A DNA stretch of 64,000 bases, from the NCBI GenBank assembly GCA_964486055.1, contig CAZALE010000010.1, positions 13,104 through 77,103 on the forward strand. Direction: 5' to 3'. This document shows, one piece after another, positions 8,641-17,361 of this stretch. This DNA is from J014 sp964486055. Its GTDB lineage: Bacteria > Acidobacteriota > Blastocatellia > Pyrinomonadales > Pyrinomonadaceae. The notes beneath the pieces were generated by a model. It was not told the DNA's origin and made no database searches. It saw only the letters and a list, made by a program, of their open reading frames with translations. The position numbers were made by a program, and so were the translations under genes. Positions within the stretch are counted from its first letter, which is position 1. Each line of letters opens with the position of its first letter.

Positions 8641-9445
8641 TCCATTCTGTTGGCTCTTTCGGATGTGAAACTGTCACCCTTGTATCGCATCTGAAAAGAG
8701 GAGATCTACTAGCAAGAGCGTTTTGAGCAGTCAGTAAAGCTAAGTTAGGTTCATTGGTCTTCTGCGAAAGGTGTGCTAACACTATTTCCCTGGCGCAGCC
8801 GTCAAAATCATTCAACAGCCATTGGCTCAAATCCTCATTTGATAGATGTCCAGTTCTTGATGCAATTCTCTGTTTTAGCTCCCAACTGTAGAATGGGCAT
8901 GCCATCAACATATCGCGATTATGATTTGATTCAATGATGATTCCATCGCAGCTTCTTAAGCGATCCTTTATTAGCGTAGTTATATACCCAAAGTCCATTA
9001 AACATGCAATTTTGACACCACGTGCCTCTGCTGTAAGACCGAAGTTGTCCACTGCATCATGCGGTACAGAAAAAGGATTGAAATCTATTGTACCGATGCG
9101 AAAATGACTGCTCGATGATATTTTAACAACCCTGCCCCTTAAAGCCTCTACGCGTTTGTAACGCTCTTTCTCATTAGCCTGCCTGAGATAAGCCTCAAGC
9201 GTTTGCTCAGATATAAACACTGGACAACTTATATATTGCAATAAAACTCTCAAGCCTCCAATATGATCTGCGTGCTCGTGGGTTATTACAACTGCATCAA
9301 GTTTTTCATAATTTATGCCTTTGAGAGTTAATCGCCTTAATATTTCCTTCGCGCTCAAACCAGCATCCACTAAAACATGAGTTTTTTCGTCAGAGATTAT
9401 GGTTGCGTTTCCGCTAGAACCACTTCCTAAAACAGTAAATTTCAT
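8630..9445 (-). CDS. MBL-fold metallohydrolase, YycJ/WalJ-like
   Basis: A 271-aa cytoplasmic metallo-beta-lactamase-fold protein. The metal motif THEHADH gives H56, H58, D60 and H61; VLVDAGLS supplies the usual early Asp; further ligands are the His in VPHDAVDN, the Asp in CLMDFG and the late His in VLAHLSQ. The pattern matches the YycJ branch, which in Firmicutes lies beside the WalRK system and is linked to DNA processing and wall homeostasis; that context is absent here. It is a monocistronic leftward gene convergent with the rhomboid. The start codon is the ATG at 9445, with no strong ribosome site. Confidence 0.85.
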   Translation of the reverse strand: MKFTVLGSGSSGNATIISDEKTHVLVDAGLSAKEILRRLTLKGINYEKLDAVVITHEHADHIGGLRVLLQYISCPVFISEQTLEAYLRQANEKERYKRVEALRGRVVKISSSSHFRIGTIDFNPFSVPHDAVDNFGLTAEARGVKIACLMDFGYITTLIKDRLRSCDGIIIESNHNRDMLMACPFYSWELKQRIASRTGHLSNEDLSQWLLNDFDGCAREIVLAHLSQKTNEPNLALLTAQNALASRSPLFRCDTRVTVSHPKEPTEWIIF

Positions 9446-9514
9446 CGGTCCACAAACTCTTTTCAGAATAACATGACTACAGAATCATTGAGAATTCATC
9501 ATGGAAAAATCTAA

Positions 9515-9543
9515 TTGTTTCCTTTAAAAAAATGGGATAAAAT
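9515..9543 (+). promoter_or_regulatory. Sigma-70-like promoter of the exported TPR protein
   Basis: TTGTTT (9515-9520), 17-bp spacer, TAAAAT (9538-9543). The predicted start at about 9550 leaves a leader of about 54 nt with a GAAGGGAG ribosome site. Confidence 0.55.
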
Positions 9544-9603
9544 TTCGTTCTAACAACTCAAAGAGGATCTGATGCGTCATAAATTTTCGAAGGGAGAAAA
9601 ACC

Positions 9604-10908
9604 ATGAAAATAAGGATTTTAGTTAGTTTTTGTATTTTAACGATCGCCAGTGTGGTGATTTTTGCCCAGACTTTTCCAGTTAGAGGAAGAGTGATGTTGA
9701 AAAAAGCTGACGGCACAACAGTGCCTGTAGCTGATGCCTTAGTGGAACCCTATAGGACTGATATCTCAAAGGGTAAATTACCTTCAGCCAAGACAGATAA
9801 AAAAGGTTACTTCAGCTTTGCCGGCTTGCCACTTGGGCAAACCTTCGCTCTAGTCGTTAGTGCGCCAGGAATAAAACCTGAAATTTATCCTAACGTCAAA
9901 GCGGGCATGGAAGATATCACAATAACGGTCTTTGAGGGTGACGGCAAAAGACTTACAGAGGAAGAAGTTAGACAATCATTGCAGAGGGCTCTGCCTCCGA
10001 CACCGACACAACCAGGTTTAACGGAGGAACAGAAAAAGCAATTAGCTGAGGAAGAGAAAAAAAGACAGGAAATAGAGGCTAAAAATAAGAAGATTGAAGA
10101 AACTAATGCAATAATACGAAAAGCTTTGCAAGAAGGAATTGACGCTCTAAACGCTAAAAATTATGACTTGGCAATAGCGAAATTTGATGAAGGCATAAAT
10201 GCTGACCCAGAATACGCCGGATCCGCCCCAGTCCTGCTCAACAATAAAGCTGTTGCACTAAACAATAGAGCAATCGCAAAGTATAATTCAATCAGTAAAG
10301 AAAGGAATCAAGCTATAAGAGCTGAAGCTTTAGCGGCTGTAAAGACTGATTTGCTTAATTCCGCTGCATCTGCCGAAAAAGCATTTCAAATCCTCAGCAG
10401 TGCCACCGCTTCCAGCCCTGAGATCCAAAAAAATTATGATCGGCAAAAATATTTGGCGCTTTCTAATAGATTGGAAGCTTATAGCCTACTATTTATAACA
10501 AAAAGTGACGATACGAAAGTAAATGAAGCTATCAAGGCCCTGGCCGATTACGAATTAGTAGAAGCCGATAAAACTCAGCTCAAAAAGGCAAGAATTAGAT
10601 TAGCAGATGCGTTTAGACTTGCAGGTAATTCAGAGGCAGCTGTTCCCATTTACAGAAAAGTCTTAGAGGAATATCCAGATGATTTCGATACAATGGCCGG
10701 TCTGGGACTATGCTTGTTTAATCTGGGTGTCATAAATCAAAATAAAGCACAGATGCAAGAGGGGTTAGACATAATGCAAAAATTCGCCGACACAGCTCCA
10801 GATACTCATCCACTAAAGCAAGAAGTGAAAGCCGCCGTCGACTATCTGAAAAATGAAGAAAAGTTAACCCCACAAAAGGTCAGATCAACGACCAGAAAAA
10901 GAAGCTAA
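9604..10908 (+). CDS. Exported protein with carboxypeptidase-regulatory-like domain and TPR region
   Basis: A 434-aa protein. The N-terminal signal peptide ends near residue 21 (IFAQ). Next comes a beta-sandwich of the carboxypeptidase regulatory-like (CarboxypepD_reg) type, about residues 22-115, recognisable from FPVRGRV, the KGYFSFAGLPLG turn and a terminal ITITVFEG strand. A charged helical segment (about 130-170, EEQKKQLAEEEKKRQEIEAK) leads to tetratricopeptide-like helices to the C-terminus, with repeats such as AVPIYRKVLEEYPDD. It is probably periplasmic or surface-located, acting as a scaffold. Its own promoter and terminator make it monocistronic. It lies just upstream of the pilus block, but no functional link is shown. 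Confidence 0.75.
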   Translation: MKIRILVSFCILTIASVVIFAQTFPVRGRVMLKKADGTTVPVADALVEPYRTDISKGKLPSAKTDKKGYFSFAGLPLGQTFALVVSAPGIKPEIYPNVKAGMEDITITVFEGDGKRLTEEEVRQSLQRALPPTPTQPGLTEEQKKQLAEEEKKRQEIEAKNKKIEETNAIIRKALQEGIDALNAKNYDLAIAKFDEGINADPEYAGSAPVLLNNKAVALNNRAIAKYNSISKERNQAIRAEALAAVKTDLLNSAASAEKAFQILSSATASSPEIQKNYDRQKYLALSNRLEAYSLLFITKSDDTKVNEAIKALADYELVEADKTQLKKARIRLADAFRLAGNSEAAVPIYRKVLEEYPDDFDTMAGLGLCLFNLGVINQNKAQMQEGLDIMQKFADTAPDTHPLKQEVKAAVDYLKNEEKLTPQKVRSTTRKRS

Positions 10909-10919
10909 AATCTCTCGCT

Positions 10920-10948
10920 AAAGAGCCATGAAAGATTCATGGCTCTTT
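10920..10948 (+). terminator. Intrinsic terminator after the TPR protein
   Basis: A 13-bp perfect stem: arm AAAGAGCCATGAA (10920-10932), loop AGA, complementary arm 10936-10948, followed by CATTTTG. It begins 11 bases after the stop codon. Confidence 0.85.
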
Positions 10949-11000
10949 CATTTTGACCGATTCTTTGTTCTCCTAAAACATCATTTTGCGAAAAAATTCC

Positions 11001-11030
11001 TTGACATTGGTCGGCACACACGTTTATTAT
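11001..11030 (+). promoter_or_regulatory. Strong sigma-70 promoter of the pilB-pilT-pilC block
   Basis: A perfect TTGACA (11001-11006), 18-bp spacer and TATTAT (11025-11030), predicting a start near 11037 and an 88-nt leader. This is the best consensus promoter seen in the window. Confidence 0.7.
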
Positions 11031-11037
11031 GTATAAC

Positions 11038-11056
11038 AACGATGTTTGACATCGTT
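11038..11056 (+). promoter_or_regulatory. Hairpin at the 5' end of the pilB transcript
   Basis: An 8-bp inverted repeat AACGATGT-TTG-ACATCGTT placed at the predicted first bases of the mRNA. It could be a 5' stabilising stem or, as DNA, an operator overlapping the start site. No regulator is assigned. Confidence 0.45.
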
Positions 11057-11124
11057 AAAGTCTTTTCAAATAGACAGATCATTTAAAAAGAAATACCCCC
11101 TTTCTAAATTTAAGAGGAGAGAAC

Positions 11125-12951
11125 ATGTCTTTAAAACTCGGAGAAATTTTAGTTCGAGAGAATCTAATCACCCCTCAGCAACTACATGAAGCTATAGAGT
11201 ATCAGCGACGCAACGGTGGAAGATTAGGCTCTAGCCTGGTCAAACTGGGTTTCGTATCGGATGAGGTTATAACAGATATACTATCAAAACAATACGGTGT
11301 TCCATCAATTAATCTAGAAATATATCAAATAGAAGAGGATGTTATTAAATTAATTCCGCGAGAGATGGCATTAAAATATACCATTCTACCTGTTTCCCGT
11401 ACGGGAGCTACACTCACGCTCGCGATGGCTGATCCTACAAATGTATTCGCCTTAGACGATGTAAAATTCCACACTGGCTTGAATATAGAACCAGTAATAG
11501 CCTCCGAAACCTCCATACAAGAGGCAATCGCTAAGTATTATTCATTACCAAAGTCCATAGAGCTTGCAGATACTTTAAGTAAAGAAATAGAGTTTAAGCC
11601 AACCAGAGTCGCATCAGGTAATGGGCTTGCGGTTCCAACCGAAACGAAGCTAAAAACTGAAGATCTCGCCGTATCATTGTCTGAATTCAGATTTGAAGAA
11701 AATATCACCTCAAATGAGCTGGAAGTATTAGATGAGGGGCAAGAGATAGACGTAAATGAGCTAATTCATGCTAGTGAAGAGGCTCCAATAATAAGGTTAG
11801 TAAATCTGCTCTTTGTAGAGGCGCTTAAAAAAGGAGCATCTGACATTCACATAGAACCATACGAAAAAAACTTAAGAATACGCTTCCGTATTGATGGTGT
11901 GTTATATGAGATTATGAGTCCGCCCCTACAAATAAGAGATGCTCTAATCTCCCGCATAAAAATAATGTCAAAGCTAGATATATCTGAAAAGCGTTTGCCT
12001 CAAGATGGGCGAATTAAGGTAAGAATAAAAGTTGATAATCGATCGAGAGAATTAGATTTTCGTGTATCTACCTTGCCTACCTTGTTCGGCGAGAAAGTAG
12101 TCCTGAGGCTCTTGGACAAAGAAAATCTCATGCTAGATATGACTAAGCTAGGTTTTGAGCCTCAGAGTCTCGAACTTTTTAAGCGCAATATACATAAGCC
12201 CTATGGTATGGTTCTAGTGACAGGACCGACGGGTTCTGGAAAAACTAATACTCTGTATTCTGCTCTAATGGAATTGAATAGACCTGACACTAATATAATG
12301 ACCGCCGAGGATCCTGTAGAATATAATCTTCCTGGAATTAACCAAGTTCAAATGAAAGAGCAGATAGGATTAAACTTTGCCACTGCTCTTAGAGCCTTCT
12401 TGCGTCAGGACCCAAATATCATACTCGTCGGCGAAATCCGCGATTTTGAAACAGCTGAAATCGCCATAAAAGCCGCGCTAACCGGGCATCTAGTTCTTTC
12501 TACTCTTCACACTAATGATGCACCTTCCACCATATCTCGTTTAGTTAACATGGGTATTGAACCATATCTTGTGGCGACATCTGTGAATCTTATTCAAGCA
12601 CAAAGGTTGATCAGAAGGATCTGCAAAGAATGTAAAGAAGAAGTACATACTCCAGTAGAAGCATTAATAGATATAGGATTTTCCGAAGAAGAGGCACGCT
12701 CGATAAAAACCTATCGGGGAAGGGGTTGTAAGGTTTGCAACAATACCGGATACAAGGGAAGAATTGGTCTTTACGAGGTCATGGAAATCAATGATGAACT
12801 TCGTGAATTGATCATCATTGGGGCTACTGCTATGGACATAAGAAAGAAAGCCATTGAAATGGGAATGATCACTTTACGTGAATCAGGTTTGTATAAGATA
12901 AGAGAAGGTATAACTACGCTAGAAGAAGTAGCCAAAGAAACTGTTCTCTAG
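11125..12951 (+). CDS. pilB: Type IV pilus assembly ATPase PilB (MshEN-GspE)
   Basis: The 608-aa hexameric ATPase that powers pilus extension. The N-terminal 60 residues contain two copies of the MshEN c-di-GMP-binding pattern: KLGEILVRENLITPQQL and RLGSSLVKLGFVSDE, each followed by a helix ending in Q. The motor core has Walker A GPTGSGKT (367-374), the Asp box EDPVEYN, Walker B ILVGEIRD and the His box LVLSTLHTND. The C-terminal Zn site has CKEC then CKVC with an insert of about 35 residues, followed by GYKGRIGLYE. Start ATG has a GAGGAGAG site. It is the first gene of a block with an unknown exported protein, pilT and pilC. Confidence 0.95.
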   Translation: MSLKLGEILVRENLITPQQLHEAIEYQRRNGGRLGSSLVKLGFVSDEVITDILSKQYGVPSINLEIYQIEEDVIKLIPREMALKYTILPVSRTGATLTLAMADPTNVFALDDVKFHTGLNIEPVIASETSIQEAIAKYYSLPKSIELADTLSKEIEFKPTRVASGNGLAVPTETKLKTEDLAVSLSEFRFEENITSNELEVLDEGQEIDVNELIHASEEAPIIRLVNLLFVEALKKGASDIHIEPYEKNLRIRFRIDGVLYEIMSPPLQIRDALISRIKIMSKLDISEKRLPQDGRIKVRIKVDNRSRELDFRVSTLPTLFGEKVVLRLLDKENLMLDMTKLGFEPQSLELFKRNIHKPYGMVLVTGPTGSGKTNTLYSALMELNRPDTNIMTAEDPVEYNLPGINQVQMKEQIGLNFATALRAFLRQDPNIILVGEIRDFETAEIAIKAALTGHLVLSTLHTNDAPSTISRLVNMGIEPYLVATSVNLIQAQRLIRRICKECKEEVHTPVEALIDIGFSEEEARSIKTYRGRGCKVCNNTGYKGRIGLYEVMEINDELRELIIIGATAMDIRKKAIEMGMITLRESGLYKIREGITTLEEVAKETVL

Positions 12952-12987
12952 GCTTACTCTGAAAGCTTGGTAAAACGGAGGAAAAAT

Positions 12988-13782
12988 ATGTTCTTAAGGT
13001 CAGTCGCATTATGTTTAGCTTTGATACTGTCGATGGGCACGTTAATTCAGCTATCCACTGATTATTCGGAAGCTGGCTCAAAAATCCACCAGAAAAAAAA
13101 GAAAAAGAAGAAGAAAAAATTAAGAAAATACTCTAAGGCCTGGTGGAAGTGGTATCGTGCAAAGTTGAAGAGACAGAGAATGCTAGCAGCTCGTAAGAGA
13201 GCTTTACGCGCAAGACAAGCTCGCCTAGCAATGGCAAATACGAATAAAAAGCCAACTGTTTCTTACAACAAGACCACTGCTCCGAGCGTTTTTTACCTTC
13301 CGACAGGGGAGCCGACACCACGTGGTTGGCGTCCTGCAGGCAGTAATGGTAAAGAAACTCAATTCTTTGTCGATGACGAAAATGGTCGCCTGCTAGGTAT
13401 GGCTTCTGTTTCTCTGGTTGGTCCTGCTTCTACACAAAACGAAAATACTTGGGGAAGAAACAAAACCCTAGCAGGAGTTAGCTTGAGTGCCTTGAGAAGG
13501 ATCGTCATTGACAAAATGATGCGCGAGCAGGGTTGGATAGTCAATGATTATCAGAAAGAGATTGCTGGAAGAAGGGTTTTTGTTGTAGTAGCACAATCAT
13601 CTACTTCTAATGGTGGCCAACTCCAACGTTTGTTCTATTTCACAGAAGTAGATGGCAAGATTTATAATCTGGCAACCAACTCTTCTCCTGAAATGGCAGA
13701 TAAAATTGCCGAACAAAGTGAGCGATTCTTAGCTGCGTTTGGCAAAAATAAACGATCTGGCGAAAGCGCTGAGCTAAGATAA
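12988..13782 (+). CDS. Exported/membrane-anchored protein with a polylysine arm, between pilB and pilT
   Basis: A 264-aa protein of unknown function. The start chosen is the ATG at 12988, which has a perfect GGAGG 7 nt upstream; the frame extends to a TTG at 12967. It has a short N-terminal hydrophobic segment (about residues 4-21), then nine consecutive Lys (36-44) inside a strongly basic, Trp- and Arg-rich stretch to about residue 87, then a globular domain of about 170 residues beginning near TGEPTPRGW. The globular part has no catalytic motif I recognise. The basic arm could bind nucleic acid, teichoic- or LPS-type polyanions, or the membrane. It lies 36 bp after pilB and 59 bp before pilT, so is probably co-expressed with the pilus motors. 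Confidence 0.7.
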   Translation: MFLRSVALCLALILSMGTLIQLSTDYSEAGSKIHQKKKKKKKKKLRKYSKAWWKWYRAKLKRQRMLAARKRALRARQARLAMANTNKKPTVSYNKTTAPSVFYLPTGEPTPRGWRPAGSNGKETQFFVDDENGRLLGMASVSLVGPASTQNENTWGRNKTLAGVSLSALRRIVIDKMMREQGWIVNDYQKEIAGRRVFVVVAQSSTSNGGQLQRLFYFTEVDGKIYNLATNSSPEMADKIAEQSERFLAAFGKNKRSGESAELR

Positions 13783-13841
13783 TCTACCAGCAGCTTTTCT
13801 GTCAGCAACAAAGCCAAATTTTGGCCTACGAGGTGTAGTTT

Positions 13842-15035
13842 ATGAGCACAAATGTTGAAACTAATCAGCAACAGGTGCAGGTCACCTTACCCGATCTACT
13901 TAAAAAAATGTTAGAAATGGGTGCGTCTGACCTTCATATAACGGTCAATTCGCCGCCACAAGCCAGAGTTCATGGATTCTTGCAACCTATACCTGGATAT
14001 CCTCCTTTAACAGCGGCTCAGACTAAACAACTTGCTTATTCCGTGCTAACAGACGCGCAAAAACATAAGTTTGAGGAAAATCTAGAATTAGACTTTTCCT
14101 TTGGCTTGAAAGGAATGTCCCGATTTCGTGCGAATATTTTCAATCAAAGAGGCGCAGTAGGTGCGGTTTTTAGGGCTATTCCTTATGAAATTAAGTCTTT
14201 TGAAGCTCTTGGTTTACCTCCTGTGGTAGCTGATTTATGTAAAAAACCACGAGGGTTGGTATTAGTAACCGGCCCAACCGGATCAGGTAAATCAACTACA
14301 CTAGCTGCAATGATAGACAGAATAAATCGTGAGCGACATGAACATATTCTCACAATAGAAGATCCAATAGAATTTTTACATTACCACAAAAATTGTCTAA
14401 TCAATCAACGTGAGGTAGGATCAGATACTCACAGTTTTGCAAATGCTCTCAGAACCGCTCTTCGCCAAGACCCGGATGTCGTACTAGTAGGCGAAATGAG
14501 AGACCTTGAGACAATAGAATTAGCTTTAAGAATTGCAGAAACAGGTCATTTGACCTTTGCCACTTTGCACACAAACTCAGCCGCATCTACAATCAACCGT
14601 ATAATAGATGTATTCCCTGCCGAGCAACAAGCTCAAATCCGAGTGCAACTCTCCATGGTGCTAGAAGGAATTCTTTGCCAAACTCTTCTACCTAAGGCAT
14701 CGGGTGATGGAAGAGTCTTGGCTCTGGAGATATTGATCCCTAATCCGGCAATAAGAAACCTCATTCGAGAAGATAAAATTCACCAGATTTATTCGATGAT
14801 GCAAACAGGACAGGATAAATACGGAATGCAGACTTTAAATCAATCTCTTGCATCACTTTATCATCGAAGGCTCATAACACTTGAAGTGGCAATGCAAAGA
14901 TCATCGAACCCAGATGAATTGAAAGAATTAATCGAACGAGGTTCTGGTTTAAACACATATACCAGTAAGCCTCAGGAGCATCCTTCTCCTTATATGCAGC
15001 CGCGTCCGATAGGAACGCGTCCACAAACACGATAA
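13842..15035 (+). CDS. pilT: Type IV pilus retraction ATPase PilT
   Basis: The 397-aa motor that drives pilus depolymerisation, giving twitching force. It shows GASDLHITV near the start, Walker A GPTGSGKS (144-151), EDPIEF Asp box, VLVGEMRDLETI Walker B, and LTFATLHTNSAAST His box. It also has the PilT-specific AIRNLIREDK motif and the IYSMMQTG segment, separating it from PilB and PilU-type proteins. The C-terminal tail (about 25 residues, Pro/Thr/Gln-rich) is likely disordered. It sits between the unknown basic protein and pilC, 27 bp from the latter. Confidence 0.95.
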   Translation: MSTNVETNQQQVQVTLPDLLKKMLEMGASDLHITVNSPPQARVHGFLQPIPGYPPLTAAQTKQLAYSVLTDAQKHKFEENLELDFSFGLKGMSRFRANIFNQRGAVGAVFRAIPYEIKSFEALGLPPVVADLCKKPRGLVLVTGPTGSGKSTTLAAMIDRINRERHEHILTIEDPIEFLHYHKNCLINQREVGSDTHSFANALRTALRQDPDVVLVGEMRDLETIELALRIAETGHLTFATLHTNSAASTINRIIDVFPAEQQAQIRVQLSMVLEGILCQTLLPKASGDGRVLALEILIPNPAIRNLIREDKIHQIYSMMQTGQDKYGMQTLNQSLASLYHRRLITLEVAMQRSSNPDELKELIERGSGLNTYTSKPQEHPSPYMQPRPIGTRPQTR

Positions 15036-15062
15036 AACAGCGCAAACGAGGAGTTAAAAAAT

Positions 15063-16304
15063 ATGCCTACATTTGTCTATAAAGGACGAAACCGTTTGAA
15101 TCAATTAGTAACTGGCGAGAGAGAGGCGAGAGATACTAGCGAGCTACGCGCTATACTCCGTCGGGAACAAATTACCCTGATGCAAGCCTCTGAAAAAGGT
15201 GCTGAATTTAGCATACCTAAATTTGGAACAAAGAAAAAAGTGAAGGGAAAAGAACTAGCTGTCTTTACCCGACAATTTTCTGTAATGATAGATGCGGGCT
15301 TACCGTTGGTTCAATGTCTTGATACATTGGCTGCACAACAAAAGAATCCTTTTTTCAAAGATGTAATTAACCAGGTGCGTCAGAGTGTCGAAGAAGGTTC
15401 TACGCTTTATGCGGCGATGGAAAAACACCCTAAAGTCTTTGACGATCTTTACACCTCCATGGTCAGAGCCGGTGAAACAGGTGGTGTATTAGACCTAATC
15501 CTACAACGTCTTGCCACCTTGATTGAAAAAGTTGTTAAGTTAAAGAGAAGCTTGGTCTCTGCTTCAGTATATCCGGCAGCGGTCATCACCGTGGCTGTGT
15601 TAGCAGTAGCGATAATAATGATATTCGTAATACCTCAATTTGAACAGATATTTATTGGCTTGCTTGGCCCAGGCGAAATGTTGCCATTGCCTACGCGTAT
15701 CGTCATCGCTATCAGTAACTTCGTTGCCGGATGGGGTGGCTTAGCTATACTCTTATTTGTTATCTCCGCGGCTATTGGCCTAAGATCATATTACAAAACA
15801 CCTCAAGGGCGCTGGAATATCGATTCATTGATCTTAAAAATCCCAGTAATCGGTGAGATTATAAGAAAAATCGCTGTTGCTAGATTCTCAAGAATCTTAT
15901 CGACTCTTTTAGCGTCGGGCGTTCCTATACTACAGTCACTCGAGATTACGGCTAAAACCGCAGGTAATATCGTCATCGAAGATGCTGTGATGAAAATTAG
16001 ATCAGGCGTAGAAAGAGGTGAAAGCTTTGTTGAGCCGATGAAAGCTGGTGAAGTCTTTCCTCATATGGTCGTACAAATGGCTGAAGTCGGCGAAAAAACC
16101 GGCGCGTTGGACGCCATGCTATCAAAGGTCGCAGATTTTTATGAAGAAGAAGTAGATGCGGCGATTGCAGATCTTTTAGCGTTGATTGAGCCTGCCTTGA
16201 TAGCTTTCTTGGGCGTTACAATCGGTTCAATAGTCATAGCCATGTATTTACCTCTATTCACATTGATAGGCAAATTGGCAAGTGGAATAAGCGGCGGCAG
16301 GTAA
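15063..16304 (+). CDS. pilC: Type IV pilus inner-membrane platform protein PilC
   Basis: A 413-aa inner-membrane protein on which the PilB and PilT motors act. It shows the usual order: a short N-terminal beta region (FVYKGRNRLNQLVTGERE), then two T2SF domains, each with the ARQFS/MIDAGLPL-type and VRAGETGG or MAEVGEKTG motifs, and three transmembrane helices (about residues 170-195, 215-240 and 375-400). Normal length. It has a GAGGAG ribosome site. It is the last gene of the pilus block and is followed by a perfect palindromic terminator. Pilin, pilMNOPQ and prepilin peptidase genes are not in this window. Confidence 0.94.
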   Translation: MPTFVYKGRNRLNQLVTGEREARDTSELRAILRREQITLMQASEKGAEFSIPKFGTKKKVKGKELAVFTRQFSVMIDAGLPLVQCLDTLAAQQKNPFFKDVINQVRQSVEEGSTLYAAMEKHPKVFDDLYTSMVRAGETGGVLDLILQRLATLIEKVVKLKRSLVSASVYPAAVITVAVLAVAIIMIFVIPQFEQIFIGLLGPGEMLPLPTRIVIAISNFVAGWGGLAILLFVISAAIGLRSYYKTPQGRWNIDSLILKIPVIGEIIRKIAVARFSRILSTLLASGVPILQSLEITAKTAGNIVIEDAVMKIRSGVERGESFVEPMKAGEVFPHMVVQMAEVGEKTGALDAMLSKVADFYEEEVDAAIADLLALIEPALIAFLGVTIGSIVIAMYLPLFTLIGKLASGISGGR

Positions 16305-16313
16305 CGTCAGGTT

Positions 16314-16345
16314 AAAGCAAAGATGGCATATGCCATCTTTGCTTT
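16314..16345. terminator. Bidirectional palindromic terminator between pilC and lipA
   Basis: A perfect 32-bp palindrome: arm AAAGCAAAGATGGCAT (16314-16329) directly abutting its complement (16330-16345), followed by GGTTTAATC. It lies 10 bases after pilC and upstream of nothing on the plus strand, serving convergent transcription. Confidence 0.75.
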
Positions 16346-16409
16346 GGTTTAATCAAGTTTTTATCATCGAATCTAAAATCTCTCTAGGCTTCTCTGCTAA
16401 ATATTTTAT

Positions 16410-17345
16410 TTAAGCTTGTTCTGCCTGATGCCTAGCGTGATAGGAGCTTCTGGTTAGTGGTGAAGATTCTACATGTTTGAATCCGAGGCTGATTCCTATT
16501 TTTTTCCACTCAGCAAATTCTTCTGGAGTTACATATCTTTCAACGGGCAATCTTCTCTCGTAAGGTTGTAAATATTGGCCGATTGTCATTATGTCGCAAG
16601 AGACTCGTCTCAAATCTTTCATCAAATCCACCACTTCCTCGAAAGTTTCGCCTAATCCGACCATTATACCGCTTTTTGTCAACATCGTAGGCTTATGTTT
16701 GTTCCTCCAATGAGCGGCACGTTCGAGTAATGTCAATGACTGCTGATAATTAGCATCAGGGCGCACTCTGCGGTAAAGTCTTTCAATGGTTTCCATGTTA
16801 TGATTCAAAACGTCTGGATTTGCGTTCAAAACAGTCATCAGTGCTTGCTCATCGCCGTTAAAATCTGGGATTAAGACTTCGATTTTACACTCCGGGTTAA
16901 GCTCCCTAACTTTTTGTATTGTTTCGGCCCAATGGGATGCTCCTCCGTCTGGCAAATCATCGCGGTTTACAGATGTTATTACGGCATAGGCTAAGTTCAA
17001 ATGTTTGACTGCTTGAGCTACATGCAAAGGCTCTTCTGGGTCTAAAGGTTGTGGCTTTCCTTTTTTAACTGCACAGAATCCACAATGACGCGTGCAGGTG
17101 TCGCCTCCCAGCATAAACGTCGCAGTTCTATCAGACCAACATTCGAAAATATTTGGACATCTAGCCTCTTGGCATACAGTGTGGAGCTTTAACCCCTGAA
17201 TTAATCTCAATACTTCGTTTTGATTGGTTGGATCACCTAACTTTATCCTTAGCCAATCCGGCTTTGGTAATCTTTGCTTCTTCTTTGTTACAAACTTTTG
17301 AATTAAAACTTTTTCTTCCATTGCCCTAATTCCCGATTCTAACAT
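16410..17345 (-). CDS. lipA: Lipoyl synthase LipA
   Basis: Radical-SAM enzyme that inserts two sulfurs into protein-bound octanoyl groups. It shows the auxiliary-cluster cysteines in CQEARCPNIFEC, the radical-SAM triad in CTRHCGFC and the C-terminal RSSYHA motif whose Ser binds the auxiliary cluster. Length 311 aa is typical. Two ATG starts are possible: 17345 (used here) and 17321, the latter with an AGGG about 5 nt upstream; the extra eight residues are not conserved in the family. It is last in the kdsB-pyrG-DUF4198-kdsA-lipA run, 16 bp after kdsA. Its partner lipB is 15 kb away. Confidence 0.95.
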   Translation of the reverse strand: MLESGIRAMEEKVLIQKFVTKKKQRLPKPDWLRIKLGDPTNQNEVLRLIQGLKLHTVCQEARCPNIFECWSDRTATFMLGGDTCTRHCGFCAVKKGKPQPLDPEEPLHVAQAVKHLNLAYAVITSVNRDDLPDGGASHWAETIQKVRELNPECKIEVLIPDFNGDEQALMTVLNANPDVLNHNMETIERLYRRVRPDANYQQSLTLLERAAHWRNKHKPTMLTKSGIMVGLGETFEEVVDLMKDLRRVSCDIMTIGQYLQPYERRLPVERYVTPEEFAEWKKIGISLGFKHVESSPLTRSSYHARHQAEQA

Positions 17346-17361
17346 TCAACAAGCCAGTAAT

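Noticed and set aside
10949..11124. A possible c-di-GMP riboswitch ahead of pilB.
   Set aside because: No GEMM-type conserved elements were seen; only a short hairpin is present.
13090..13130. Poly-A-rich tract in the basic protein as a possible frameshift or recoding site.
   Set aside because: The frame is open and sensible on both sides, with the Lys run blending into a longer basic region, so no frameshift need be assumed.
16314..16345. The 32-bp palindrome as an integration or recombination site.
   Set aside because: Its position after pilC and between convergent genes, with flanking A/T tracts, fits a terminator, and no integrase or mobile gene is near.
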